Below, piece after piece: positions 52,747-61,524 of a stretch of 64,000 bases of DNA. The translations under genes and the position numbers were made by a program. Every line of letters begins with the position of its first letter. The first letter of the stretch is position 1. Where the stretch lies: assembly GCF_041360795.1 (NCBI RefSeq), contig NZ_JBFUPW010000002.1, forward strand, positions 372,001-436,000, given 5' to 3'. The DNA is from Arthrobacter_E sp041360795. Lineage in GTDB: Bacteria; Actinomycetota; Actinomycetes; Actinomycetales; Micrococcaceae. The notes beneath the pieces are model-generated. The model was not told the DNA's origin and searched no databases. It saw only the letters and a list, made by a program, of their open reading frames with translations.

Positions 52747-54183
52747 ATGACCATCGCCCCCACCCCCATCGCCGACGAAGCGGTCGCCGACGGATTCCGC
52801 AGCGAGCATGACCTCCTCGGAAATCGCAACGTCCCCCAGAACGCCTACTGGGGCGTACACACCCTGCGCGCCGTGGAGAACTTCCCCATCACGGGGCAGC
52901 GCCTCTCCAGCAACCCCCACCTGATCCACGGCCTGGCCGCCGTGAAGCTCGCCGCCTCCCGCGCCAACCGCGAACTCGGCCTCCTCGACCCCGAGAAGGG
53001 CGCGGCGATCGAGGCGGCCTGCCTGGACATCATGGCCGGGCAGCTGGACGACCAGTTCGTGGTGGACGTGATCCAGGGCGGCGCCGGGACGTCGTCGAAC
53101 ATGAACGCCAACGAGGTGATCGCCAACCGTGGGCTCGAGATCCTCGGCTTCCCCCGCGGCGACTACGCCCACCTGCACCCCAACGATGACGTGAACCTCT
53201 GCCAGTCCACCAACGACGTGTACCCCACCGCAGTGCGCATCGCGACGGCACGCGGCATCGAGGGCCTGCTGAGCGCGCTCGAGGAGCTCCAGGAGGCCTT
53301 CCGGGTCAAGTCCGCCGAGTTCCGCACCGTCGTCAAGATGGGCCGCACCCAGCTGCAGGACGCCGTGCCCATGACGCTCGGCCAGGAGTTCGGCAGCTTC
53401 GCCGTCACCATCGGCGAGGACCGCGAGCGCCTGCGCGAATCCGCGCGGCTCATGTACGAGATCAACCTCGGCGCCACCGCGATCGGCACCGGCCTCAACG
53501 CCCCCGCCGGCTACGCCGAGTCCGCCTGCCGCCACGTCGCCGAAGCCACCGGGCTGCCCCTCGTGACGGCGCCGGACCTGATCGAGGCCACCTCGGACAT
53601 GGGCGCCTTCGTGCACTTGTCCGGCGTCCTCAAGCGCGTGGCCGTCAAGCTCTCCAAGATCTGCAACGACCTGCGGCTGCTCTCGAGCGGTCCGCGTGCC
53701 GGTCTCGGTGAGATCAACCTGCCGGCCGTCCAGTCCGGCTCGTCCATCATGCCCGGCAAGATCAACCCGGTGATCCCGGAGGTCGTCAGCCAGGTGGCCT
53801 ACGAGGTGATCGGCAACGACGTCACCGTAACCATGGCCGCGGAGGCGGGCCAGCTGCAGCTCAACGCCTTCGAACCCGTGATCGTGCACAGTCTCCACAA
53901 GAGCATCACGCACCTCGAAGCGGCCTGCCGGACCCTGACGGCACGCTGTGTCCAGGGCATCACCGCCAACACGGCACATCTGCGCTCCACCGTGGAGCAC
54001 TCGATCGGCCTGGTCACCGCGCTCAACCCCCAGCTGGGCTACGCGGCTGCCACCTCGATCGCTCAGGAAGCACTCGCCAGCGGGCGCGGCGTGGCCGAAC
54101 TCGTCCTGGAGCGCGGCCTGCTCTCGGCCGAACGGCTGGAGGAGCTCCTCCGCCCGGAACGCCTCGCGAATCTGTCCTCCTGA
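52747..54183 (+). CDS. aspA: Aspartate ammonia-lyase
   Basis: AspA deaminates aspartate to fumarate. It is 478 aa with the superfamily loop GSSIMPGKINPVIPEVV and the aspartase-type N-terminal segment EHDLLGNRNVPQNAYWGVHTLRA (shown here in two parts, EHDLLGNRNVPQNAYW and GVHTLRA). The segments LHPNDDVNLCQSTND and QLNAFEPVI fit aspartase rather than fumarase. It lies between asparaginase and the permease, so asparagine carbon ends as fumarate, which the fumarase at 35.3 kb can hydrate. Confidence 0.95.
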   Translation: MTIAPTPIADEAVADGFRSEHDLLGNRNVPQNAYWGVHTLRAVENFPITGQRLSSNPHLIHGLAAVKLAASRANRELGLLDPEKGAAIEAACLDIMAGQLDDQFVVDVIQGGAGTSSNMNANEVIANRGLEILGFPRGDYAHLHPNDDVNLCQSTNDVYPTAVRIATARGIEGLLSALEELQEAFRVKSAEFRTVVKMGRTQLQDAVPMTLGQEFGSFAVTIGEDRERLRESARLMYEINLGATAIGTGLNAPAGYAESACRHVAEATGLPLVTAPDLIEATSDMGAFVHLSGVLKRVAVKLSKICNDLRLLSSGPRAGLGEINLPAVQSGSSIMPGKINPVIPEVVSQVAYEVIGNDVTVTMAAEAGQLQLNAFEPVIVHSLHKSITHLEAACRTLTARCVQGITANTAHLRSTVEHSIGLVTALNPQLGYAAATSIAQEALASGRGVAELVLERGLLSAERLEELLRPERLANLSS

Positions 54184-54281
54184 CCCCCTCCCCCGCGGGT
54201 GCGTTCCGTGCAATCTTGAAGAAACCCCGGCGAAACGCACCTCGTGAATACTGATCTCCCCACCACTCACCGAAAGGACCC

Positions 54282-55811
54282 ATGATGTCCTCCTCCGGAA
54301 GCTCCCCGAGTCCACAGGCGGTCCCCGACCACCTGGAGGACGGCGGGCACGCCCACTCGACCGACCACGTCCTGCACGCCGAGGACGCCGGCTACCACAA
54401 GGGCCTCAAGAACCGCCAGGTCCAGATGATCGCCATCGGCGGCGCCATCGGAACCGGCCTCTTCATGGGCGCCGGTGGGCGCCTGGCCGCGGCGGGCCCG
54501 TCCCTCGTCTTCGCGTACGCGATCTGCGGCGCCTTCGTCTTCCTCATCCTCCGCGCGCTGGGCGAGCTGGTGCTGCACCGCCCGTCCTCCGGCTCGTTCG
54601 TCTCCTACGCCCGTGAGTTCTTCGGTGAGAAGGCCGCGTTCGTCTCCGGCTGGTTCTACTGGATCAACTGGGCCATGACCACGATCGTGGACACCACGGC
54701 CGCGGCCCTCTACATGAACTTCTTCGGCAAGTACGTGCCGTGGATCGCCGCCGTCCCGCAGTGGGCGTGGGCTCTGATCGCCCTTGTGGTCGTTCTCTCC
54801 CTGAACCTCGTCTCGGTGAAGGTGTTCGGTGAGCTGGAGTTCTGGTTCGCGCTCATCAAGGTCGTCGCCCTGGTGTCCTTCCTCCTGGTGGGCATCTGGC
54901 TGGTCATCTTCGGCACCCCGACGGGCGCCCCCACCGGGTTCTCCCTCATCACGGACAACGGCGGCATCTTCCCGAACGGCATGATGCCGATGATCCTGCT
55001 CATGCAGGGCGTGGTGTTCGCCTACGCCTCCGTGGAGCTGGTGGGCACCGCGGCCGGCGAGACCGAGAACCCGCAGAAGATCATGCCGAAGGCCATCAAC
55101 TCCGTGGTGTTCCGCATCGCGGTGTTCTACGTCGGCTCCGTCATCCTGCTCTCGCTCCTCCTGCCGTACACGGCGTACCAGAAGGGTGTCAGCCCCTTCG
55201 TGACGTTCTTCGGTTCCATCGGCGTGCAGGGCATGGACTCGATCATGAACCTCGTGGTCCTGACCGCCGCGCTCTCCTCCCTCAACGCCGGCCTGTACTC
55301 CACCGGCCGCATCCTGCGCTCGATGGCCGCGGCCGGCTCCGCGCCCAAGTTCGCACTGCGCATGAACAAGGCGGGCGTGCCGTATGGCGGCATCGCCATC
55401 ACCGCAGTGGTCTCCCTCCTGGGCGTCCCGCTGAACTACCTGGTGCCGGGCGAGGCCTTCGAGATCGTCCTCAACGTCGCTTCCGTGGGCATCCTCGCCT
55501 CCTGGGCCACGATCATCCTGTGTCAGATCCAGTTGCAGCGCTGGGCCGCCAAGGGCTGGCTGGAGAGGCCGTCGTTCCGCATGCCGGGCGCCCCATACAC
55601 GGGCTACGTGACCCTGGTGTTCCTCGCGCTGGTGCTCATCATGGTGTTCATCGACTCCCCGTGGACCCTGCTCGCCACGGTGGTGGCCTGCGGTCTGATG
55701 GTGGTCGGCTGGTTCGTCTGCCGTGACCGGATCCGTGCCATCGCCGAGGCCAGGAAGGGGTTCACGGGCGCCGCTCCCGTGATCGCCAACCGGCCGACGC
55801 CTCGCGCCTGA
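54282..55811 (+). CDS. ansP: L-asparagine permease (APC family)
   Basis: A 509-aa amino-acid transporter with 12 membrane helices. The APC signature GGAIGTGLFMGAGGRLAAAG starts at about residue 53, and GWFYWINWAMTTIVD follows. It is most like AnsP of E. coli and actinobacteria, and its place behind asparaginase and aspA supports asparagine uptake. The cytoplasmic N-terminus has a His/Asp-rich stretch. AAAGG precedes two adjacent ATGs. A strong terminator ends the cluster. Confidence 0.9.
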   Translation: MMSSSGSSPSPQAVPDHLEDGGHAHSTDHVLHAEDAGYHKGLKNRQVQMIAIGGAIGTGLFMGAGGRLAAAGPSLVFAYAICGAFVFLILRALGELVLHRPSSGSFVSYAREFFGEKAAFVSGWFYWINWAMTTIVDTTAAALYMNFFGKYVPWIAAVPQWAWALIALVVVLSLNLVSVKVFGELEFWFALIKVVALVSFLLVGIWLVIFGTPTGAPTGFSLITDNGGIFPNGMMPMILLMQGVVFAYASVELVGTAAGETENPQKIMPKAINSVVFRIAVFYVGSVILLSLLLPYTAYQKGVSPFVTFFGSIGVQGMDSIMNLVVLTAALSSLNAGLYSTGRILRSMAAAGSAPKFALRMNKAGVPYGGIAITAVVSLLGVPLNYLVPGEAFEIVLNVASVGILASWATIILCQIQLQRWAAKGWLERPSFRMPGAPYTGYVTLVFLALVLIMVFIDSPWTLLATVVACGLMVVGWFVCRDRIRAIAEARKGFTGAAPVIANRPTPRA

Positions 55812-55842
55812 GGTACGCGGCACTCGCTGAAGCACCCCACTG

Positions 55843-55885
55843 ACGCACGACGACGGCGGCCACCCCGGCCGCCGTCGTCGTGCGT
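55843..55885 (+). terminator. Strong terminator after ansP
   Basis: Perfect 19-bp arms (55843-55861 and 55867-55885) with a 5-nt loop are followed by TTT. Confidence 0.88.
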
Positions 55886-55956
55886 TTGGGGTGTCCCGGC
55901 GCAGTCCGGCTGGCCACGCGTCCGCAGGTCACCGATGCGTTCCCTAGGATGGTGGG

Positions 55957-56733
55957 GTGCCCCAGCAGAATCCCGGACCCGCAAGCCCACCGCCCGCCCG
56001 GTACGCCGGGCTGCGCGCGGCCTTGTCCGAGGCGGGCATGGTCTGTCTGGGTTTCGTTCCGCTCGGCATGGGCCTGGGCGTCCTGGTCACCAATCACGGG
56101 CTGCCCTGGTGGGTGGCGCCGCTGCTGTCGGGAGTGGTGTTCGCTGGGTCGGTCGAGTTCATCCTGGTGGGGCTGCTGGCGTCGGCCACCCCGGCGCTGA
56201 GCATCGCGGTCACCACGTTCCTGGTGAACTCCCGGCACCTCTTCTACGGCTTCTCCTTCCCCCTGGACCGGGTGCGCGGGCGGCTCGCGAAGACGTACAG
56301 CATCTTCGCGCTGTGCGATGAGGCCTTCGCGCTCCTGTCCGGCCGGAGAGGGGAACGCGCGAGTTCTTCGCAGATCCTCTGGACCCAGCTGCTGCTGCAG
56401 ATCTCCTGGGTCTCCGGCTCGGTGCTGGGCGCGCTGCTCGGCTCCGGCTTCCTGGGCAGCATCAAGGGCCTGGGCTTCCTGATGGTGGCGCTGTTCGTCG
56501 TGCTGACGCTGGACGCCTTCCGAGCCCGGCCCGATGTGGCGCTCGTGGCCCTGGCGGCGGGGTCGGCGGTCCTGGCCCTGCTGCTCGCCCCGGCGCAGAT
56601 GCTGCTGGTGGCCCTCTGCCTCCTGTTCGCAGGACTGCTCCTGCGGCACTGGCGCGAATCGCGCTGGACCGGCAAACGCGGGCACGGCGATCAGGGTGGG
56701 CCCTCCGCCCCGACGGGAGGCTCCGATGACTGA
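55957..56733 (+). CDS. azlC: AzlC-family branched-chain amino-acid exporter, large subunit
   Basis: A 258-aa membrane protein with the AzlC pattern: GFVPLGMGLGVLV, the GSVEFILVGLLASATP loop and FLVNSRHLFYGFSF. With AzlD it forms an exporter of branched-chain or related amino acids. The reading frame starts at GTG. The last 8 bp overlap the azlD start, so both subunits are translated together. Whether it also exports aspartate or asparagine-derived products from the cluster upstream is speculation. Confidence 0.92.
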   Translation: MPQQNPGPASPPPARYAGLRAALSEAGMVCLGFVPLGMGLGVLVTNHGLPWWVAPLLSGVVFAGSVEFILVGLLASATPALSIAVTTFLVNSRHLFYGFSFPLDRVRGRLAKTYSIFALCDEAFALLSGRRGERASSSQILWTQLLLQISWVSGSVLGALLGSGFLGSIKGLGFLMVALFVVLTLDAFRARPDVALVALAAGSAVLALLLAPAQMLLVALCLLFAGLLLRHWRESRWTGKRGHGDQGGPSAPTGGSDD

Positions 56734-57055
56734 CGTCCCGTACCTGCTCCTCGCCGTGGCCGCGGCCGCCGCCGTGACGTTCGCGCTGCGCGCCATCCCG
56801 TTCGCACTGAAAGGCGCGCTCAAGGACTCACCGCTCCTGGCCGACCTCCGGGTGTGGATGCCGCTGGGCGCGATCCTGATCCTGCTCTTCTACGCGGTGA
56901 GCGGCGTGGACTTCGGCGGTTCCGGCCACGGCATCCCCGAGATGGCCGGCATCGTGGTCACGGCCCTGACCCATTGGTGGCGCCGTAACGCGATCCTCAG
57001 CATGGCGACGGGCACCGCGGTGTGCCTCGTCCTGGCGAACCTGGTGTTCGTCTGA
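56726..57055 (+). CDS. azlD: AzlD-family exporter small subunit
   Basis: A 109-aa protein with four membrane helices and the AzlD pattern FALRAIPFALKGALKDSP. Its ATG overlaps the azlC stop by 8 bp. It is required with AzlC for branched-chain amino-acid efflux in known systems. Confidence 0.92.
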   Translation: MTDVPYLLLAVAAAAAVTFALRAIPFALKGALKDSPLLADLRVWMPLGAILILLFYAVSGVDFGGSGHGIPEMAGIVVTALTHWWRRNAILSMATGTAVCLVLANLVFV

Positions 57056-57066
57056 GGCGAGGGCGC

Positions 57067-59235
57067 TCAGCGCAGCCCGGCCCGCAGCTCCTCCGGTGAG
57101 TCCACGGGTGCGTGGCACACCATCTCCCGGCACACGTACGCCCGCGGCGACCCGTCCGGCCCGGGCGTGCGGCCGTCGAGCAGCGGCACTCGGCCACTGT
57201 CCTCACCGATCGCGATGACCACTCCGGGCCGCGCGCTGCCGAACACCGCGTCGAGCAGACGGTCCCGCTCGGGCCCGGCCTCGCCCACGACGGCGACCTC
57301 CAAGACGCCGAGCAGCCCGGCCAGTTCGACGGCGAGCGCCGTCCCGGCCACACGAGGCTGGCCGGACGCCGCGTCCGACGCAGTGCGGGCCAGTCCGAGT
57401 GCCCGGTCCCGCAGCGTCAGGTCGCCGGTGAGGGCCGCAAGCGTCTGCCACGCCCCGGCCAGCACCGACACCGGCGCCGGGGTCGCGCCGTCGAAGAGAT
57501 CGACCGCCGAGCGGCCGCCGTAGGCCGCCCGCAAGGGTTCGAGGTCTGTGGAGCTCTGCCGGAGGTCCTCGTTCAGCACCTGGCCGTCGCGGAGGAAGCC
57601 GGACTCGACGGCGTCGGAGAGCTCGCGGGCCCACTCGTACCAGGTGGCGTCACCGGTCATCTGGTACAGCGCGAGCGCGGCTTCCAGGGTGTGGGCATAG
57701 TCCTCGAGCAGGTCCGCCACCGGCCCCGGACGTCCCTCATGGGACACCCTGGCCAGCGACTGCGTCCCAGAGTTCCAGTGCACCTCGCGCAGATACCGGG
57801 CGGCTGCCTCGGCCCGCTCCACCCATTCGGGTCGCCCGAGGACCCGCCCGGCCTCGGCGAGGGCCGTGATCGTCATGGCGTTCCAGGAGGCGACCACCTT
57901 GTCATCCACCGCCGGACGCGGACGCGTGGCCCGAGCGGCGAGGAGCACGGGGCGCGCGCGGTCGAGCAGCGCTCGGCCGTCGTCGTCGAGGGCGCCGCCC
58001 GGATGCAGGGGCGAGCCGAGCGCGGAGACGCTCCCCCGCTCGGCCACGTGCAGCAGGCGGGCCAAGCGCAGGCCGTCCTCGCCGAGGAGTTCGAGCAGCT
58101 CGGACGGGGTCCAGAGCGCGAAGGCCCCTTCACGCTCGTGCAGCCCGACCTGCGTCAGCCCGATGCGGGCCAGCTGGTCCGGCGAGGGCTCGGAGTCGGC
58201 GTCGATCGCGGACAGGAACGCGCCGCTCGTCCCCGCGGCCAGACCGCCCTGGTCCGCGGGGGTGAGCAGGAAGCCTGCCAGGGCCTCGACCACGGCCTCG
58301 GCTTCCGCGTCGGGGAACACGGCCTCCCAGGCTTCGCGGGAGGCGGTCCCTTCGGGCGACCGCAGCAGCCGGACATACCGGGCGTAGGCGCGCAGGAGGA
58401 GCGCGTTGTCGTAGAGCATCTTCTCGAAGTGCGGCACGGACCAGTCCCCCGTCACGGAGTAGCGGCAGAAGCCGCCGTCGAGCTGGTCGCGCAGGGCCGA
58501 GCGTGCCATGGCGGCGAGCGTCCGAGCGGCCAGTCCCCCGGCCTCCTCGGCCCGGGGCAGCCCGCTCGCCGCGTGATCGGTGAGGAAGGGCAGCAGCGGA
58601 CCCGGCGGGAACTTCGGGGCCTTGCCGAACCCGCCTTCCGGGGATTCCAGCTCCCCCAGACGCGCGACGGCGGCGGCGAGCCTGGCCGCCGTGCCGCCGT
58701 CGTCGGCCGGGGCGGCCGTGAGATGCACCGGCGAGGCGAACTCGCTCAGACCCTGGGCGAGGCGGGAGGCCTGCTGCTCGACGGCGTCGCGGCGCTCCGT
58801 CCACGCCTCGGCGACGGCCGCGAGGACCTGGCTGAAGGCGGGCATGCCGCGCGCGGGACGGGGCGGGAAATAGGTGCCGGCGTGGAAGGCGCGGCCGTCG
58901 GGGAGCAGGAAGACGCTCATGGGCCAGCCGCCCTGCCCCGTCATGGCCTGCGTGGCGCTCATGTAGACGGCGTCGACGTCGGGGCGCTCCTCGCGGTCCA
59001 CCTTGACCGGCACGAAATGAGCGTTCAGGTACGCGGCCACGGCGGGGTCGTCGAAGGACTCGTGGGCCATCACGTGGCACCAATGACACGCCGCGTACCC
59101 CACGGAGAGGAAGACCGGGACGTCCCGTGCGGCGGCCTCCGCGAAAGCCTCCGGGCCGAAGACGTGCCAGTCCACGGGCTGCTCGGCGTGCTGGCGGAGG
59201 TAGAGGCTGCTCTGTCCTGCGAGGTGATTGGCCAT
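57067..59235 (-). CDS. DUF255/YyaL thioredoxin-domain protein
   Basis: A 722-aa protein. The N-terminal thioredoxin-like domain contains the active motif YAACHWCHVMAHESF with C50 and C53, followed by DREERPDVDAVYM and GWPMSVFLLPDG. The rest is an alpha/alpha-barrel (six-hairpin glycosidase-like), with FEKMLYDNALLLRAYA. Similar proteins (YyaL, SPATA20) are cytoplasmic with unknown function. The ATG at 59235 gives MANHLAGQSSLYLRQHA; an upstream start is possible but adds unrelated residues. From memory, the mycobacterial homologue lies beside hemolysin III. Confidence 0.93.
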   Translation of the reverse strand: MANHLAGQSSLYLRQHAEQPVDWHVFGPEAFAEAAARDVPVFLSVGYAACHWCHVMAHESFDDPAVAAYLNAHFVPVKVDREERPDVDAVYMSATQAMTGQGGWPMSVFLLPDGRAFHAGTYFPPRPARGMPAFSQVLAAVAEAWTERRDAVEQQASRLAQGLSEFASPVHLTAAPADDGGTAARLAAAVARLGELESPEGGFGKAPKFPPGPLLPFLTDHAASGLPRAEEAGGLAARTLAAMARSALRDQLDGGFCRYSVTGDWSVPHFEKMLYDNALLLRAYARYVRLLRSPEGTASREAWEAVFPDAEAEAVVEALAGFLLTPADQGGLAAGTSGAFLSAIDADSEPSPDQLARIGLTQVGLHEREGAFALWTPSELLELLGEDGLRLARLLHVAERGSVSALGSPLHPGGALDDDGRALLDRARPVLLAARATRPRPAVDDKVVASWNAMTITALAEAGRVLGRPEWVERAEAAARYLREVHWNSGTQSLARVSHEGRPGPVADLLEDYAHTLEAALALYQMTGDATWYEWARELSDAVESGFLRDGQVLNEDLRQSSTDLEPLRAAYGGRSAVDLFDGATPAPVSVLAGAWQTLAALTGDLTLRDRALGLARTASDAASGQPRVAGTALAVELAGLLGVLEVAVVGEAGPERDRLLDAVFGSARPGVVIAIGEDSGRVPLLDGRTPGPDGSPRAYVCREMVCHAPVDSPEELRAGLR

Positions 59236-59539
59236 GCAGCCACCGTAGCCCGGCACGCGTGACAGTGGCGACGGGGCGTCACGAACCGGCCGCACCCCAT
59301 GCCCGCCCCCGCTCCCCGACCCACCCTCATCGACTGCTCCATACGATGTCGTTTTCCCCTGGATTCGAGGGATTTCGGCATCGTATGGAGCAGTCGATGG
59401 GGGTTGGAGGGGTCACCCTCGTCTGCGGGCAACAGGTCCTCGGGATGACGGTCCTCGTCAGGGAACGATATGTTGAGGAACACATGGTGGCGGCACTGGG
59501 TCGCGACGAGCTGGTCCCATACCGAACGGGAGGACGGCC
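59236..59539. other. Intergenic region with long hairpin
   Basis: This 304-bp divergent gap holds a 72-bp hairpin repeat at 59328-59399 and a short 32-codon frame ending in ATGA overlap with the MFS start. No standard promoter could be identified with confidence. Confidence 0.5.
59328..59399. repeat. Long intergenic hairpin (type D, copy 1)
   Basis: Perfect 21-bp arms (59328-59348 and 59379-59399) of CATCGACTGCTCCATACGATG type enclose a 30-nt loop. A second copy with the same arm and similar loop lies at 61445-61515. Confidence 0.88.
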
Positions 59540-59543
59540 ATGA
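59445..59543 (+). other. Short open frame overlapping the MFS start
   Basis: A 32-codon frame MTVLVRERYVEEHMVAALGR... ends with a TGA sharing the ATGA overlap with the downstream MFS gene. It could be a leader peptide or the tail of a lost gene, and nothing identifies its function. Confidence 0.25.
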
Positions 59544-60841
59544 GGTCGAGTCAGGGCCTCGGCGCCGCCACGTCCCTGGATCGGGTACAGGGAGCACGAA
59601 CGGGACGGTCCGCGTTCAGTGACAGCTCGTTCCGCTGGCTGTGGGCCGCCACGATATCGGCGCAGGGCGCATCAGCGATCGCGGGAGTGCTGATTCCGAT
59701 TCTGGCCATCCAGGTCCTGGGTGTCGGCGCGGCCGGTGTGACCGTGCTGTCCACCGCTGCGGCATGCGCCGCCGTGGTGATCGCTCTCCCGGCCGGGATG
59801 TTCACAGAGTTCCGGCGCAAGCGGCCAATCCTGATCGGCTCCGATGCGGTTCGTTTCCTTGGCTTCGCACTCCTGACGGCCGCGGCTCTGTTCGGGTTCC
59901 TGTCACTGCCGTGGCTCGTCGCGGTCCTGTGCGTCAACGCGGTGATGCAGATGCTGTTCGGCAGTGCCTCCCTGGCCCATATCAAGGACCTCGTCCCCGA
60001 AGAGTCGCGGGCGGATGCCGTGGGCAAACTCCAGGGCGCGGCATGGATCGCCATGATCGGTGGTCCTGTCGCGGCCGGCTTGCTCGCGAGCGTCGCCCCT
60101 CTGACCGTTCTGCTGGCCTGCGCTGCGCTCTGCTTCCTCGGAAGTGCCGGCTGCATTTCCCTCATCCCCAGGCCGGAGAGCCCACCGCCGATCCAGGCTG
60201 ACGAACGCCACCCCTTCCGAGATGCCTTCGCGGGCATCACCTACTTCGTCCAGGAACCGGTCCTCCGCAGACTCCTGGTTTCCTGGGTTCTTTTCGCCGG
60301 GGCCGTCGCCGCCCTCACCCCGGTGACCCAGGTCTTCTTCCTCCACGACCTCGAGTTCTCCACCACCGAGTACGGCATCACCATGGGAGTCCCCTCGATC
60401 GCAGCGCTGGTAGGGTCCTGGCTCAGCGGCCCACTCCTGAAAAAGCTCGGCCTTCGCCGCGCCATCAGGATCGGAAGCTTTGCTCGCGTCCCCCTCTACC
60501 TGGTCTACCCGGTCCTCCCGGCAGGACAGCTGGGCCTCATCGGCGCGGTTGCGGCATTCGCCGGGATCCTTTTGATCTCGTCGACCGTCAATGCTGCAAT
60601 CTCGACGCTCCGCATGGAAATGACCCCTGATTCCCTCCTGTCGAGGACCAGCTCGGCGTGGATGGTCGCGACCATGTCGGCGGGGCCCGTCATGATTCCC
60701 CTGGCCGGTGTCGTCATGACCGCGTCATCACCTCGGGTGGCTCTCGTGTGCCTTGCCATCACCGTCGCAATCTCGGCGTTGGCGCTGCCGGATAAGGCAC
60801 TCCGGAAACGGCTTCCGGCTCGCGCTGACGCACCTCGCTGA
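59540..60841 (+). CDS. MFS transporter (MFS_3 / drug-export type)
   Basis: A 433-aa major facilitator with about 12 helices. The first half shows DSSFRWLWAATISAQGASAIA and a loop MFTEFRRKRPILIGSDAVRF in the motif A position; a long middle loop precedes FRDAFAGITYFVQEPVLRR. It resembles enterobactin/antibiotic exporters of the MFS_3 group. The substrate is unknown. GGGAGGA lies ahead of the ATG, which also overlaps a short upstream frame by ATGA. Unlike the MFS gene at 49.4-50.5 kb it is intact. Confidence 0.87.
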   Translation: MRSSQGLGAATSLDRVQGARTGRSAFSDSSFRWLWAATISAQGASAIAGVLIPILAIQVLGVGAAGVTVLSTAAACAAVVIALPAGMFTEFRRKRPILIGSDAVRFLGFALLTAAALFGFLSLPWLVAVLCVNAVMQMLFGSASLAHIKDLVPEESRADAVGKLQGAAWIAMIGGPVAAGLLASVAPLTVLLACAALCFLGSAGCISLIPRPESPPPIQADERHPFRDAFAGITYFVQEPVLRRLLVSWVLFAGAVAALTPVTQVFFLHDLEFSTTEYGITMGVPSIAALVGSWLSGPLLKKLGLRRAIRIGSFARVPLYLVYPVLPAGQLGLIGAVAAFAGILLISSTVNAAISTLRMEMTPDSLLSRTSSAWMVATMSAGPVMIPLAGVVMTASSPRVALVCLAITVAISALALPDKALRKRLPARADAPR

Positions 60842-60884
60842 AGAGATCCCTCACTACGCCGGCCTTCGCTGACCTGGCACCAGC

Positions 60885-61382
60885 TCACCGACGGCGCTTC
60901 ACTGCCAGACTCCCCGACCGCCGTCGTCGGTCGCATCGGATGGCCAGTCCGAGCAGCAGGACCACGATCGCCGCTTCCATCGGCAGCCACCAGCTCAGAT
61001 CGGACGCCGTGAAGCCGCGGCCGTCGCCGGTGCCGACGATCGCCCGGTACACCCCGATCCCGACCACGAAAACCGACACCGTGATCACGCAGACCTCGCC
61101 GACCCGGGACCCCTCGACCGAAGCGATCTGCACGGCGAGCAGACTGATGAGGAGCGCGGCGATCGCGATGATCCCCGCGACCAGCGCCCCCTGGGCGCTC
61201 TCCTCAGGCCCCAGATACGTATTCTTCCGGCTTGGCGGGTCGAACATCACGGCGAAGGTGAGGGCCGCCGTCAGGCCGATCGTGAGCAGCGTCCCCCACA
61301 CCACCGACCCCAGGCTCGGCTTCCGCGGGGCGGGCTCACGCGCGGACTCCGGCTTCGGGTCACGACTCTTCACGCGGCTCAT
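60885..61382 (-). CDS. Hypothetical membrane protein
   Basis: A 165-aa protein with four membrane helices (about 24-45, 60-80, 88-110 and 128-148) and a basic C-terminal tail RRRRSGSLAVKRRR. No family recognised. The ATG at 61382 was preferred over a frame extending upstream to 61433. It is convergent with the MFS gene and lies beside a type D hairpin. Confidence 0.6.
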   Translation of the reverse strand: MSRVKSRDPKPESAREPAPRKPSLGSVVWGTLLTIGLTAALTFAVMFDPPSRKNTYLGPEESAQGALVAGIIAIAALLISLLAVQIASVEGSRVGEVCVITVSVFVVGIGVYRAIVGTGDGRGFTASDLSWWLPMEAAIVVLLLGLAIRCDRRRRSGSLAVKRRR

Positions 61383-61444
61383 CGTAGACCGCAGGGCCGG
61401 CGCGGCAGGAAATCCCCACCGCACCGGCCCCACCCCACCCCTTC

Positions 61445-61515
61445 ATCGACTGCTCCACAGGATGTCGTTTCGCCCCTCATATCGAAGGATTTCAGCACCC
61501 TATGGAGCAGTCGAT
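61445..61515. repeat. Long intergenic hairpin (type D, copy 2)
   Basis: The outer arms ATCGACTGCTCCACAGG and CCCTATGGAGCAGTCGAT pair over about 17 bp with one mismatch. The arm and loop match the copy at 59328-59399 in most positions. Confidence 0.82.
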
Positions 61516-61524
61516 CAGCCGGGC

